A stretch of DNA of 64,000 nucleotides, taken from assembly GCA_006738865.1 (NCBI GenBank), contig AP019701.1, positions 3,220,001-3,284,000 of the forward strand, written 5' to 3'. Each line of letters opens with the position of its first letter. Position 1 is the first letter of the stretch. The notes under the pieces were generated by a model, which was given only the letters and a program-made list of their open reading frames with translations, was not told where the DNA came from and did no database searches. Source of the stretch: Allostella sp. ATCC 35155 (GTDB taxonomy: Bacteria; Pseudomonadota; Alphaproteobacteria; ATCC43930; Allostellaceae). Positions 1 through 8,764 of this stretch are shown here, piece after piece. Position numbers and translations under genes: made by a program.

Positions 1-938
1 GCCACGCTGCGCACGACGTTGCCGCCCTGGGGTTGGCGCTGCAGCCCCTGCCCGATCCACAGCAGCGACGGCCCAGCGCCGTAGAGGCGCGCCGCCGCGA
101 CGATGTCGGCGGCCGGCACCCCCGTCTCGGCCTCGCCCCATTCGGGCGTGCAGGCGTCGAGCCGCGGCGAGAGTTCCTCCCAGCCGACGGCATGGGCGGC
201 GAGATAGCCGGCATCGACCAGCCCCTCGCGCCGCAGGACGTGCATCATCGCGAAGGCGAGCGCGGCGTCGCTGCCCGGAAAGGGCTGAAGATGGAGGTCG
301 GCCGCCTGGGCCGTGTCGTGCCGCACCGGGTCGACGACGATCTTCTTTCCCGGCGCCTCGGGTAGCCAGTAGCGATGGGCATGCGGCGCCGAGGCCGAGG
401 GGTTGCAGCCCCAGACGAGGATCGCGGCCGCATCCCGCGCGGTGCGCGGGTCGAAGCCCTTGACCGCGGTGCCGTAGACATATTCCAGCGCCGCATATCC
501 GGCGTTGTTGCAGACCGTGTCCGGCTCGACCTCGGTCGCGCCGAGGCGGTGGAAGAAGCGGTTCGGGAAGTTGGTGGCGACGATCGAGCAGGTGCCGGTG
601 TAGTGGGCATGGACGACCGTCTCCGCCCCCGGACCGTCGATGATCGCGCCCAGCCGCCCGGCGATGGCGGCGAGCGCCTCGTCCCATGTTGCCGGCGCGA
701 ACTGCCCGGCGCCCTTGGGTCCGATCCGGCGCAGCGGCCGCAGCACGCGCCGTTCGGGATCGAGCCAGGCACCGTTGTAGGCGATGGCGCACTTGCCGCA
801 GAGGCCGCCGCGACTGACCGGATGGTCCGGGTCGCCCAGGACGCGCCGGATCCGTCCGTCGCGGCGATGCACGACGATGCCGCAGCCGTCGTAGCAGTCG
901 CGCGGGCAGGTGGTGCGGACGATATCCGTCTCGGTCAT
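1..938 (-). CDS. Molybdopterin-dependent oxidoreductase (partial, N-terminal 312 residues)
   Basis: The reading frame opens with ATG at 938-936 and runs off the left edge, so only the N-terminal part is seen. The first 50 residues form a [4Fe-4S] module of the NapA/Fdh/DMSO-reductase superfamily: Cys11-x3-Cys15-x3-Cys19-x27-Cys47 followed by Gly-Lys, the Lys being the usual electron-transfer residue after the fourth Cys. Further on come the family's PHAHRYWLPEAPGKK-like P-loop stretch and alternating helix/strand segments typical of the Mo-bis-MGD domains. There is no Tat signal before the cluster, which suggests a cytoplasmic enzyme. The substrate cannot be told from this fragment; formate, nitrate or other oxyanions are all possible. 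Confidence 0.9.
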   Translation of the reverse strand, partial: MTETDIVRTTCPRDCYDGCGIVVHRRDGRIRRVLGDPDHPVSRGGLCGKCAIAYNGAWLDPERRVLRPLRRIGPKGAGQFAPATWDEALAAIAGRLGAIIDGPGAETVVHAHYTGTCSIVATNFPNRFFHRLGATEVEPDTVCNNAGYAALEYVYGTAVKGFDPRTARDAAAILVWGCNPSASAPHAHRYWLPEAPGKKIVVDPVRHDTAQAADLHLQPFPGSDAALAFAMMHVLRREGLVDAGYLAAHAVGWEELSPRLDACTPEWGEAETGVPAADIVAAARLYGAGPSLLWIGQGLQRQPQGGNVVRSV

Positions 939-1006
939 GGCAGGGCTCCGGCAGGCAAGGCCGGAAATGGTAGCATGGCCGCTGCAATCCGATGGAGCCC
1001 CGTGCG

Positions 1007-1501
1007 ATGCCCCGCGACCCGCTCGAAGCCGCCGATCTCGCCCGCCGCCTCGACCGGCTGGAGCGCCGGATGGGGCGTTGGCGCAGCCTTGCGATCCTCG
1101 CGCTGGCGGCGGGCATGGCCGGTGCGGCCGCCGCCTTCTCCGGCGCCGCCTCGGCCGACCGACCGGCGCCGGCCGAACTGCGGGTCGAGCGGCTGGCCAT
1201 CGTCGATGCCGAGGGGCGCACCCGCATCCTGCTGACGACCGACGGCCAGGACGGCTTCATCGGCCTCACCGATGCGCAGGGCCAGACCCGCGCCATGATC
1301 CAGTCGCACCCCGGCGGGGCGCGCATCACGCTGGGCGACGGCCGCCCCCGCCTCGTCCTCGCCGCCGACCCGCGCGCGGTGCTGGCGACGATGAACGGCC
1401 CGGACGGCATCGCGCGGGCGGTCATCGGCGTCGCCGGCAGCGGCCGCGAGACGATGGTCCTGGCCCGGCCCGACGGCAGCCCGAGCGTCGCCCTGCCCTG
1501 A
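1007..1501 (+). CDS. Hypothetical membrane-anchored protein with beta-repeat ectodomain
   Basis: A 164-residue protein that I do not recognise. An N-terminal charged, probably helical segment (about residues 1-22, rich in Arg/Leu/Glu) is followed by one hydrophobic Ala/Leu/Gly segment (about 25-47). The rest shows short repeated strands of the type 'D-xx-G-xx-R-xx-I/V-L', like the small 'I-v-D-xx-G-xx-R' repeats of cell-surface or periplasmic proteins. The ATG at 1007 has GGAG at 994-997; an ATG at 992 lacks such a site. It is divergent from the oxidoreductase gene with only about 70 bp between them. Confidence 0.6.
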   Translation: MPRDPLEAADLARRLDRLERRMGRWRSLAILALAAGMAGAAAAFSGAASADRPAPAELRVERLAIVDAEGRTRILLTTDGQDGFIGLTDAQGQTRAMIQSHPGGARITLGDGRPRLVLAADPRAVLATMNGPDGIARAVIGVAGSGRETMVLARPDGSPSVALP

Positions 1502-1536
1502 TCGGTGCCGAACCGGCCCGGTTCCGGCCGGTCCCG

Positions 1537-2178
1537 TCAGCGGGCCGGCGGTCGCCGCGGCAGCCGGACCTCGGGCCGGAGCGCCCATTCGACCGCCTCG
1601 TCCAGCCGGTCGTTGCCCCAGAAGACCTCGCCGGCGACGACGAAGCTCGGCGCACCGAAGATGCCCTTGGCCATCGCCTCCTCGACGGTGGCGGCGAGCC
1701 GGGCCTTGTGCGCCGGCTGGGTCGCCCGCGCCAGGATCGCGGCGGCCGGCAATCCCAGCCCGTCGAGAGTGGCCGCCACCGTCGCGGGCTCGGCGATGTC
1801 GCGATCCTCGACGAAGCTCGCGCGATAAAGGGCACGCGAGAATGCCGACGCCCAGCCCTCGTCGCCGCCGAGAAGCGCCACGCGGGCGCCGAGCAGGCTC
1901 GCACGCGGATAGTGCCGCGGCCAGGCGAGCGGGATGCCCCAGCGCGCGGCGAAGCGTTCGACATCGCGCCGGCGATAGGCCGCCTCGGCCGGCGGCGCGT
2001 CCTGGAAGGGCGACGCATGGCCGGGCCGACGCTGGAAGATCGGACCCAGTAGGAGCGGCCGCCATGCGACGCGCACCGGCGCGCCGGCGACCAGACGGTC
2101 GATGCGGGCGGCCGCGAGATAGGCGTAGGGGCTGGCGAATTCGTACCAGAACTCGATCACGGTCGCGGGCTCGGTCAT
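1537..2178 (-). CDS. 2-hydroxychromene-2-carboxylate isomerase-like protein (DsbA-family fold)
   Basis: The 213-residue product begins TEPATVIEFWYEFASPYAY, which is the N-terminal strand and S-P-Y active-site turn of the HCCA isomerase/kappa-class GST family (thioredoxin fold, DSBA domain). The family signature GAPSFVV (cis-Pro loop) followed by FWGNDRL is at about residues 178-190. Members isomerise 2-hydroxychromene-2-carboxylate in naphthalene degradation or act as GSH-dependent isomerases. No other aromatic degradation gene is nearby, so the actual substrate is unknown. The start at 2178 was chosen because the conserved strand begins within ten residues of it; a longer frame upstream would run into the divergent hydrolase leader. 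Confidence 0.85.
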   Translation of the reverse strand: MTEPATVIEFWYEFASPYAYLAAARIDRLVAGAPVRVAWRPLLLGPIFQRRPGHASPFQDAPPAEAAYRRRDVERFAARWGIPLAWPRHYPRASLLGARVALLGGDEGWASAFSRALYRASFVEDRDIAEPATVAATLDGLGLPAAAILARATQPAHKARLAATVEEAMAKGIFGAPSFVVAGEVFWGNDRLDEAVEWALRPEVRLPRRPPAR

Positions 2179-2246
2179 CGACCACCCTCCTGTCGGGAAG
2201 CCGGGTCTGCTATGCCATGATTCGCCACCGGATCGTGGAGCCGCCG

Positions 2247-3341
2247 ATGCGTGCTTGCCGTCGCCTCCTCCCAACCTTCATCCTGCCCGCCTTGATGCTG
2301 AGCGCCGCCATGACCGTCGCAGACAATACCGAAGCGCAGGAGGCCGCTGGCCGCGGGCCCGGGCAGCGCGCCCCGGTGACGCGCGTCGGCGACCAGTTCG
2401 TGTCCTTCCCGGTGGGCGACCGGACGCTCCGGCTGCCGGTCTTCGCCGACCGCCCGCTCGCCGAGGCCGGCGACGCCGGCCTGGCCGTCGTCGTCCTGCA
2501 TGGCACGCTGCGCAACGCGGATGCCTACCGCGACGGCATGGTCGCCGCGGTGGAGGCCGCCGGCGTCGCCGAGCCGACCCTCGTACTGGCGCCGCAGTTC
2601 CTGGCCCCGCCGGATGGCGATTCCGCCGCCGGCGGCCATGAACTGCCGCCGGACGTCCCGCTCTGGAGCCTGGAGGGCTGGAAGGCCGGCGCGGGTGCCG
2701 TGCGGCCGGCCGGCCTCGACGCCGCCGCGTCGAGCTCCTTCGCCGCCCTCGACGCCGTCCTGCGGCACCTCGCCGACCGCCGGCGCTTTCCCGCCCTGCG
2801 ACGGGTAGTCGTCGCCGGCCATTCGGCGGGCGGCCAGGTCCTCGCCCGCTACGCCGCGGCCGGCCGGGGCGACGCGGAACTCGCCGCGGCCGGGGTCGCC
2901 GTGCGCTGGGTCGTCGCCAACCCGTCCTCCTACCTCTATCTCGACCGCAGGCGCCCGGCCGCCGATGGCGGCTTCGCCGAGCCGCAGACCGACTGCGCGC
3001 GGTTCGACCGCTACAAGTACGGGCTCGATCGCGTCGTCCCCTACCTCGCCGGGATGCCGGCGGACGACCTCCGGGCCCGCTTCCTCGCCCGCGACGTCGT
3101 CTGGCTGCTCGGCGGCGCCGACAACGACCCCAACCACCGGTTTCTCGACCGGACCTGCGCCGCGCAGCTGCAGGGGCCGCACCGGCTGGGGCGCGGGCAG
3201 GCCTACTTCGCCTATCTCGGCCTCCTCGCCCGGCCGGCGCCGCTCCGCCATCGCCTCGTCGTCGTTCCCGGCGTCGGGCACGACAACCGGGCCATGTTCG
3301 GATCGGCCGAAGGGCGGGCCGCCCTGCTGGGCGAACGGTGA
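2247..3341 (+). CDS. Secreted alpha/beta hydrolase
   Basis: A 364-residue protein with a predicted signal peptide (Arg-rich start, hydrophobic core to about residue 25). The mature part has an alpha/beta-hydrolase pattern: the VVLHGTL oxyanion strand near residue 83, the nucleophile elbow GHSAGG near residue 190, and a C-terminal VPGVGHDN segment near residue 342 carrying the likely catalytic His. A Cys pair (DCARF and RTCAAQ) may form a disulfide, which fits export. A GGAG sits 7 bases before this ATG; an in-frame ATG at 2217 would add ten polar residues before the signal peptide. Substrate unknown; esterases of the Phb-depolymerase/feruloyl type share this layout. Confidence 0.8.
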   Translation: MRACRRLLPTFILPALMLSAAMTVADNTEAQEAAGRGPGQRAPVTRVGDQFVSFPVGDRTLRLPVFADRPLAEAGDAGLAVVVLHGTLRNADAYRDGMVAAVEAAGVAEPTLVLAPQFLAPPDGDSAAGGHELPPDVPLWSLEGWKAGAGAVRPAGLDAAASSSFAALDAVLRHLADRRRFPALRRVVVAGHSAGGQVLARYAAAGRGDAELAAAGVAVRWVVANPSSYLYLDRRRPAADGGFAEPQTDCARFDRYKYGLDRVVPYLAGMPADDLRARFLARDVVWLLGGADNDPNHRFLDRTCAAQLQGPHRLGRGQAYFAYLGLLARPAPLRHRLVVVPGVGHDNRAMFGSAEGRAALLGER

Positions 3342-3552
3342 CGGGAACGACCGGAAAGTTCGACTCGGAATCGTCGTGGTTGCGGCTATCGGCCCTCTTC
3401 AATTCGTGTTATGTTTTGTGAACAGTGACTGCCGAAAGACGTATCTGGCCCGCAATGAATTCACAGCCCTGCCCCTCGAGCATGCAGCGGCTGACAGAAT
3501 GCGTGACCGGTAGAGCCCTGTTGATGACGAGACCGACTCTGGACCCGAGCAG

Positions 3553-4230
3553 ATGAGCAACAAACCCTACGGCCGAGGCGACCGCACGCGTCGCGGCTTC
3601 CCCGAGGACAACTACTATCAGCCGCCCCGCTCGCCGTACCCGTCGGCGGCACCGCGGTTCCCGCCCTCGGCATCCTCGGCAGCGGCGTCGATGGGCCCCT
3701 CGGTGACCGTCGATGCTGCGGTGAAGTGGTTCAATCCGACCAAGGGTTTCGGCTTCGTGACCCCGGTGGACGGATCGGGCGACGCCTTCCTGCACGTCTC
3801 GGTCGTCGAAGGCGCCGGCCTGACCGAGATCGCGGAAGGCACGACGATCCGCTGCGAGATCGGGACCGGTCAGAAGGGTCGGCAGGTCGGCCGGATCCTC
3901 TCGGTGGACGCGAGCACGGCCGCCGCGCCGCGCCGCGTCCCGATGGGTGGTGGTGGTGCCGGTGGCGGCTTCGGCAGCCCGCGCCCGCCCCGCCCCGACC
4001 GGGACGCCCCCATGGGCGACCCGACCGAGATGGAAGGGACGGTCAAGTGGTACTCCGTCGAGAAGGGCTTCGGCTTCGTCGCCGCGCCCGACGGCGGCAA
4101 GGACATCTTTGTCCACTCGAACACGCTGAAGCGCTCGCAGATCGCGACGCTGGAGCCGGAACAGGCCGTGCGCATGACGGTCGTTCCGACCCAGAAGGGC
4201 CGCGAAGCGACATCGGTCGAAATCGTCTGA
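3553..4230 (+). CDS. Double cold-shock-domain protein
   Basis: A 225-residue protein with two CSD units. Domain 1 (about residues 56-118) carries the RNP1 motif KGFGFV but a relaxed RNP2 (AFLHVSVV). Domain 2 (about 158-225) carries KGFGFV and a canonical RNP2 (DIFVHSN). An Arg/Tyr/Pro/Ser-rich low-complexity N-terminus and a Gly/Pro linker (GGGGAGGGFGSPRPP) flank the first domain. Double-CSD proteins of this kind are common in alphaproteobacteria and bind single-stranded RNA/DNA. The 211 bases upstream contain no gene and are likely promoter plus a long leader, as often seen for csp mRNAs. A strong terminator follows at 4276-4307. Confidence 0.92.
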   Translation: MSNKPYGRGDRTRRGFPEDNYYQPPRSPYPSAAPRFPPSASSAAASMGPSVTVDAAVKWFNPTKGFGFVTPVDGSGDAFLHVSVVEGAGLTEIAEGTTIRCEIGTGQKGRQVGRILSVDASTAAAPRRVPMGGGGAGGGFGSPRPPRPDRDAPMGDPTEMEGTVKWYSVEKGFGFVAAPDGGKDIFVHSNTLKRSQIATLEPEQAVRMTVVPTQKGREATSVEIV

Positions 4231-4275
4231 CGCCCGGCGGCGCCCTCGAAACGGGGCGCCGGACCGGTCCAACGA

Positions 4276-4307
4276 GCCGCCGCTGCTGACCGCAGCGGCG
4301 GCTTTTT
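4276..4307 (+). terminator. Rho-independent terminator of the cold-shock gene
   Basis: A perfect 11-bp stem, GCCGCCGCTGC (4276-4286) pairing with GCAGCGGCGGC (4292-4302), with a 5-base loop and five T residues (4303-4307). It lies 46 bases after the stop codon of the double-CSD gene and just before hrpB, so it separates the two transcripts. Confidence 0.93.
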
Positions 4308-4321
4308 GCTGCGGCCCGCTC

Positions 4322-6784
4322 ATGCTCGAACTTCCCGTCCAGGCGGCCCTGCCGGCGATCGCGGTGGCGCTGGAGCACAATCGCGCCGTCGTGCTGCGCG
4401 CCCCGCCCGGCGCCGGTAAGACCACCGCACTGCCGCCCGCCCTGCTGCCCGCCCCCTGGCGCGGCGACGGCCGCATCCTGATGCTGGAGCCGCGTCGCCT
4501 CGCCGCCCGCTCGGCCGCGAGCCGGATCGCCGCCAACCTGGGGGAACCGGTCGGCGCGACGGTCGGCTACCGCGTCCGGCTGGACAGCCGGGTCGGTCCC
4601 GCCACCCGGATCGAGGTGGTTACCGAGGGCATCTTCCTCCGCCGTATCCAGGGCGACCCGGAACTGGAGGGGGTCGCCGCTGTCCTCTTCGACGAGTTCC
4701 ACGAGCGCAGCGTCGACATCGACCTGGCCCTGGCGCTGACGCTGGAGGCACGCGCAGCCCTTCGCCCCAACCTCAGGCTGGTCGTGATGTCGGCGACGCT
4801 CGACCCGGCGCCCCTGCTCGATCTCCTTCCCGACGCGGTGGCGATCGAGGCGGAGGGCCGGATGTTCCCGGTCTCCGTGCATCACGCCGAGCGGCCCGCG
4901 AACGAGGTCGCCGCCGAACTGCGCGCCGCCGACGCCGCCCGCCGCGCACTGGCCCGGGACTCCGGGGACGTGCTGGTGTTCCTGCCCGGCATGGCCGAGA
5001 TCCGGCGGGCGGAGCGCCGACTGCGCGAGACGATCGACGATCCTGCGGTCGATATCGAGCCGCTCCACGGCGACCTCGCCGCCGCCGACCAGGATCGGGC
5101 GATCGCCCCTTCGCGACCCGGCCGCCGCAAGGTCGTGCTGGCGACGGCAATCGCCGAGACCAGCCTGACCATCGAGGGCGTGCGCACGGTCATCGATTCC
5201 GGTCTGCGGCGCGCGGCACGCTTCGATCCGCGCACCGGCATGTCGCGCCTCGTGACCGTGCCCGTGTCCGCCGCGGCGGCAGAACAGCGCCGCGGCCGCG
5301 CCGGCCGTGTCGCGCCCGGACGGTGCGAGCGGCTGTGGACGGAAGCCGAGCATCGCGCCCTGCCGGCCTTCGACCCGGCCGAGATCCGCTCGGCCGACCT
5401 CGCGCCGATGGCGCTCGAACTGGCCGTCTGGGGCATCGCCGACCCCTGCGCCCTCTCCTGGCTCGATCCGCCGCCGGCGGCCGCGCTGGAACAGGCCTGG
5501 AGCCTGCTGACCCGGCTCGGCGCACTCGACGGCGAACGTCGGCCGACCGCGATCGGACGCCGGATGGCGCGCATCGGCGTCCATCCCCGGCTCGCCCGCA
5601 TGATCGTCGGCGCCGCCACCCCGGCCGATGCCTGGAACGGCTGCCGCATCGCCGCCCTGCTGTCCGAGCGCGACCCGCTGGCCGGCCGCGGCGATGCCGA
5701 TCTGCGGACCCGGCTGGAGGGGGCGCCGCACGGCGCCTTCCAGCGCATCCGGACGCTGGCCCGCGACCTCGCGCGCGCGGCCGGCGTGGCGGCCCAACCG
5801 GGCCCCGCCACCCAGGGCGCCGGCGCGCTGCTGGCGCTGGCATATCCCGACCGACTGGCGCGCCGCGCCGATCCGCGCGGCCTCTATCGCATGACGGGCG
5901 GCGGCGCGGCGGCGCTGCCAGAGGGCGACGCGCTGCTGGTCGAGGAATGGCTCGCCATCGCCGCCCTCGACGGCGACCGCCAGCGCGCGCGGATCTATCT
6001 CGCCGCCCCGATCGCCCTTGCCGAGATCGAGGAACTCTTCGCCGACCAGATCCAGTCCGTCGAGCGGACCGAATGGGACAGCCGCAGCCGCAGCGTCGTC
6101 TCGCGCCGCGAGCGCCGCCTCGACCGGCTGGTGCTGGAGGATCTGCCGCAGCCCCGGCCGGACCCGGACGCGCTGGCGGCCGCGATGCTGGCGGGGATCC
6201 GGGAATTGGGGCTCGCCATCCTGCCATGGAGCGCGGAGGCGCGGCAGTTGCAGGCCCGCGTCGGCCTGATGCGGCGCATGGACGGGCCCGAAGCCTGGCC
6301 GGACCTGTCCGACGCGGCCCTGACCGCCGATCTCGAGGTCTGGCTGGCGCCCCATCTGGGCCGGGCGACGCAGCCGGCCCACCTCGCCCGGCTGGATGTT
6401 GCAGGACTGCTCGCCGACCGCCTCGACTGGCCGGCGCGGCGGCGCCTGGACGCGGAGGCGTCGACGCACCTGACGGTTCCCTCGGGCTCGCGCATCGCGC
6501 TCGACTACGCCCAGGGCGACCAGCCGGTGCTGGCGGTCCGCCTGCAGGAGATGTTCGGCCAGCGGACCTCGCCCACCGTCGCCGGCGGCCGCGTGCCGGT
6601 GCTGGTCCACCTGCTGTCGCCGGCCGGGCGCCCGGTGCAGGTGACCCAGGATCTGGCGGGCTTCTGGGATCGCGGCTATCGCGAGGTGCGGGCCGACCTG
6701 CGCGGCCGCTATCCGCGGCACCACTGGCCGGAAGACCCGCGCGACGCGACGCCGACCCGGCGCGTCAAGCCACGCGGGACATAG
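4322..6784 (+). CDS. hrpB: ATP-dependent helicase HrpB
   Basis: An 820-residue DEAH/RHA-type helicase. Motif I (APPGAGKTT, about residues 27-35), motif II as DEFH (about 123), motif III SAT (about 158) and motif VI QRRGRAGR (about 321) are all present in order. A helicase-associated domain and the HrpB-specific C-terminal domain follow (ending with the family's PVQVTQDLAGFW and YPRHHWPEDP motifs). The length matches HrpB proteins (about 800-850). The exact cellular role of HrpB is poorly defined; RNA remodelling is assumed by family. The ATG lies 15 bases after the upstream terminator. Confidence 0.96.
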   Translation: MLELPVQAALPAIAVALEHNRAVVLRAPPGAGKTTALPPALLPAPWRGDGRILMLEPRRLAARSAASRIAANLGEPVGATVGYRVRLDSRVGPATRIEVVTEGIFLRRIQGDPELEGVAAVLFDEFHERSVDIDLALALTLEARAALRPNLRLVVMSATLDPAPLLDLLPDAVAIEAEGRMFPVSVHHAERPANEVAAELRAADAARRALARDSGDVLVFLPGMAEIRRAERRLRETIDDPAVDIEPLHGDLAAADQDRAIAPSRPGRRKVVLATAIAETSLTIEGVRTVIDSGLRRAARFDPRTGMSRLVTVPVSAAAAEQRRGRAGRVAPGRCERLWTEAEHRALPAFDPAEIRSADLAPMALELAVWGIADPCALSWLDPPPAAALEQAWSLLTRLGALDGERRPTAIGRRMARIGVHPRLARMIVGAATPADAWNGCRIAALLSERDPLAGRGDADLRTRLEGAPHGAFQRIRTLARDLARAAGVAAQPGPATQGAGALLALAYPDRLARRADPRGLYRMTGGGAAALPEGDALLVEEWLAIAALDGDRQRARIYLAAPIALAEIEELFADQIQSVERTEWDSRSRSVVSRRERRLDRLVLEDLPQPRPDPDALAAAMLAGIRELGLAILPWSAEARQLQARVGLMRRMDGPEAWPDLSDAALTADLEVWLAPHLGRATQPAHLARLDVAGLLADRLDWPARRRLDAEASTHLTVPSGSRIALDYAQGDQPVLAVRLQEMFGQRTSPTVAGGRVPVLVHLLSPAGRPVQVTQDLAGFWDRGYREVRADLRGRYPRHHWPEDPRDATPTRRVKPRGT

Positions 6785-6847
6785 GCCCAATCGGCCACTA
6801 CAATGAATTCGTCGGAGGGGGGCGCCTCGGACGGGATACGGGTACGG

Positions 6848-7402
6848 ATGCACATATCAGCCGGTGGACGCTTGGCGGCCGCCCTCATTGTTGCCGCCAC
6901 GATCTCGACCGGTGCCCTGGCCGAAACGACGCCCGCCGCCGCGCCCGCCACAGAGGCCGCCGCGACGCCCGAAGCGAGCGACGTCACGCGGATCGCCAGC
7001 CGCACCGCGACCTATCAGGTGATGTCGTCGTTGAACGACTTCCTCTACGGCGTCGTCTTCGCCGGCGGGGTTGCCGCGGGCGGCGTGCTGGCAGTGACCT
7101 CCCTCGTCACCGAACCGGTCGTGCATTTCCTGCACGAGCGCGCCTGGGGCAATGCCCCCGTTCCAGCCGACCAGGACGAAGCGTTGCGCCGGGTCCCGGT
7201 CAAGTCGGCGACCTACGCGCTCGCCAATTCCGGCCGGGTCTTCGCAACCGCCTGGCTGCTGACGGGCAACCCGCTCGTTGCCGCCGGAATGGTCGCCTTC
7301 AACACCGTCGGCGACGCGACCGTCTATGCGATCAACGATGCCGCCTGGGCCCGTTTCGGGGGAACGCCCCCGCCGGCCATGGGCTCGGCGGGGGCGCCAT
7401 GA
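6848..7402 (+). CDS. Exported membrane protein with two DUF2061-like units
   Basis: A 184-residue protein starting with a signal-like segment (to about residue 27) and an Ala/Thr/Pro linker. Two consecutive units then each show the DUF2061 pattern of a Thr-Tyr-xx-x start, two hydrophobic segments, and a closing aromatic/charged motif. Unit 1 (about residues 55-110) ends in FLHERAW; unit 2 (about 120-175) ends in INDAAWARFG. DUF2061 proteins are small membrane proteins of unknown function, normally with one unit. An in-frame ATG at 6803 would add 15 residues in front of the signal-like segment; I prefer 6848. It is convergent with the RTX gene, only 9 bases away. Confidence 0.7.
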   Translation: MHISAGGRLAAALIVAATISTGALAETTPAAAPATEAAATPEASDVTRIASRTATYQVMSSLNDFLYGVVFAGGVAAGGVLAVTSLVTEPVVHFLHERAWGNAPVPADQDEALRRVPVKSATYALANSGRVFATAWLLTGNPLVAAGMVAFNTVGDATVYAINDAAWARFGGTPPPAMGSAGAP

Positions 7403-7411
7403 GGCTCGGCG

Positions 7412-8659
7412 TCAGCCGAAGATGAAGTCGTTCGGCTGCAGCATCATCTTCGACACGTCGTCGAGGATGAGGCGGTTGCCGCCGCCGAGGTCGATCACCG
7501 CATCGCCGTTCTGGTCGACCGTGCGCGCGACCAGCGTCGCGAAATTGGTGATGCCGGACCCGTTGACGTTCATCGGCAGCCGCACCGTGTCGCCGCTGTA
7601 GACGTCGAAATCGCCGATCCGGTCGACGCCGCCGCCGGACGCGATCTGGAAGCGGTCCGCGCCCGGCCCACCCCACATCGTGTCGTTGCCGAGATCGCCG
7701 TTGATCACATCGTTGCCCGAACCGCCATAGAGCTGGTCCTGGTCCGGCCCGCCATGGATCGTGTCGTCGCCGTCCTCGCCGAAGACGAAGTCGTCGCCGC
7801 GGTTGCCGTTGAGATGGAGGTCGCTGCCGGTGCCGCCATAGACCGTGTCGCCGTCCTGGCCGCCGCGGACGATGTCGCGCCCACCATCGCCATAGAGCAG
7901 GTCGCGGCCCTGGTTGCCGTTCATGTCGTCGTCGCCACCCCAGCCGCTGAGCGTGTCGTTGCCGCCGTAGCCGAGGATCAGGTCGCCGCCGTCATTGCCC
8001 TCCAGATAATCCGCCCCGTCGCCGCCGATCCGGGTGACGCCGTTGTAGGGGTAGTAGTCGTCGTAGTGGTAGCCGTAGCCATAGTCGGCATAGACGAAGC
8101 TCAGGTAGCCGTAGCCGTCATAGGCATAGCCGTCATAGACCCAGTCGTACTCATAGCCGCCGTACCAGTACGTGTCATAGAAGACCCCGCCATAGTCCCA
8201 GTAGCCGTAGTCGTAGGGGTCGTAGTAGTAGTACGGATCGTATGTGTAGTCATAGTATCCGTAATAATCTTCCTCATAGTATCCATAGTCAGAATACCAA
8301 TCGTCGTAATAGGCGTAATCGTAGTACCCATCATCATAATATCCGGGGTCGTAGTATCCCGGATCGTAGTACCCATCATCATAGTAGTATCCGTCGTCGT
8401 AATAGCCGCCACCATCGTAATAGCCGCCACCGTCATAGTATCCCGAATCGTAGTAGTAGCTGTCGTCGTAATAGTATCCGTCATCATAGTAGCCGCTATC
8501 GTCGTAATAGCCGCCGCCATCGTAGTAGCCGCCACCGTCGTAGTAGCCGGAGTCGTAGTAGTAGCTGTCGTCGTAATACCCGCCGCCGTCGCCATACCCA
8601 TAATCGTCATAGGCATACGGGTCGTAGTAGTCGTCGTAATAATAATCGTCGTAAGCCAT
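7412..8659 (-). CDS. RTX-type calcium-binding protein with a Tyr/Asp/Gly-rich N-terminal half
   Basis: A 415-residue protein of two parts. Residues 1-205 are low complexity and by my count contain 85 Tyr (41%), the rest mostly Asp and Gly, in units such as GYYDGGGYYDD; a 25-residue block (30-54) is repeated at 65-89. Residues about 212-330 are RTX nonapeptides (GGxGxDxux: GGNDTLSGW, GGSGNDVING and others) that fold as a calcium-binding beta-roll. The C-terminal 75 residues end in a hydrophobic tail (NDFIFG) as in type I secretion substrates, without an N-terminal signal peptide. No secretion ABC transporter or HlyD gene is nearby. The Tyr/Asp part has no family I recognise. Confidence 0.9.
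   Translation of the reverse strand: MAYDDYYYDDYYDPYAYDDYGYGDGGGYYDDSYYYDSGYYDGGGYYDGGGYYDDSGYYDDGYYYDDSYYYDSGYYDGGGYYDGGGYYDDGYYYDDGYYDPGYYDPGYYDDGYYDYAYYDDWYSDYGYYEEDYYGYYDYTYDPYYYYDPYDYGYWDYGGVFYDTYWYGGYEYDWVYDGYAYDGYGYLSFVYADYGYGYHYDDYYPYNGVTRIGGDGADYLEGNDGGDLILGYGGNDTLSGWGGDDDMNGNQGRDLLYGDGGRDIVRGGQDGDTVYGGTGSDLHLNGNRGDDFVFGEDGDDTIHGGPDQDQLYGGSGNDVINGDLGNDTMWGGPGADRFQIASGGGVDRIGDFDVYSGDTVRLPMNVNGSGITNFATLVARTVDQNGDAVIDLGGGNRLILDDVSKMMLQPNDFIFG
8393..8572 (-). repeat. Duplicated 75-bp block within the RTX gene's Tyr/Asp-coding region
   Basis: Bases 8393-8467 and 8498-8572 encode the same 25 residues (30-54 and 65-89 of the RTX protein), 105 bp apart. Aligned by hand they differ at 7 of 75 positions, nearly all at synonymous third positions. 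Around them, shorter units of TAY-TAY-GAY-GGN type continue. This is a coding repeat array able to change length by recombination or slippage. Confidence 0.8.
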
Positions 8660-8764
8660 CTCGAACCTCTGCAGGTGCCCTCGGCCGGAAGAGGGTGTCA
8701 GGGATGGAACGTCCGGCAGTCACGATTCATTCCTCGTACGGCGCCGCAGAATCCTGCGCCCCGC

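Noticed and set aside
4043-6853. A 936-codon minus-strand frame
   Set aside because: It is the antisense shadow of hrpB; Arg/Gly/Ala/Pro-rich with no family motif.
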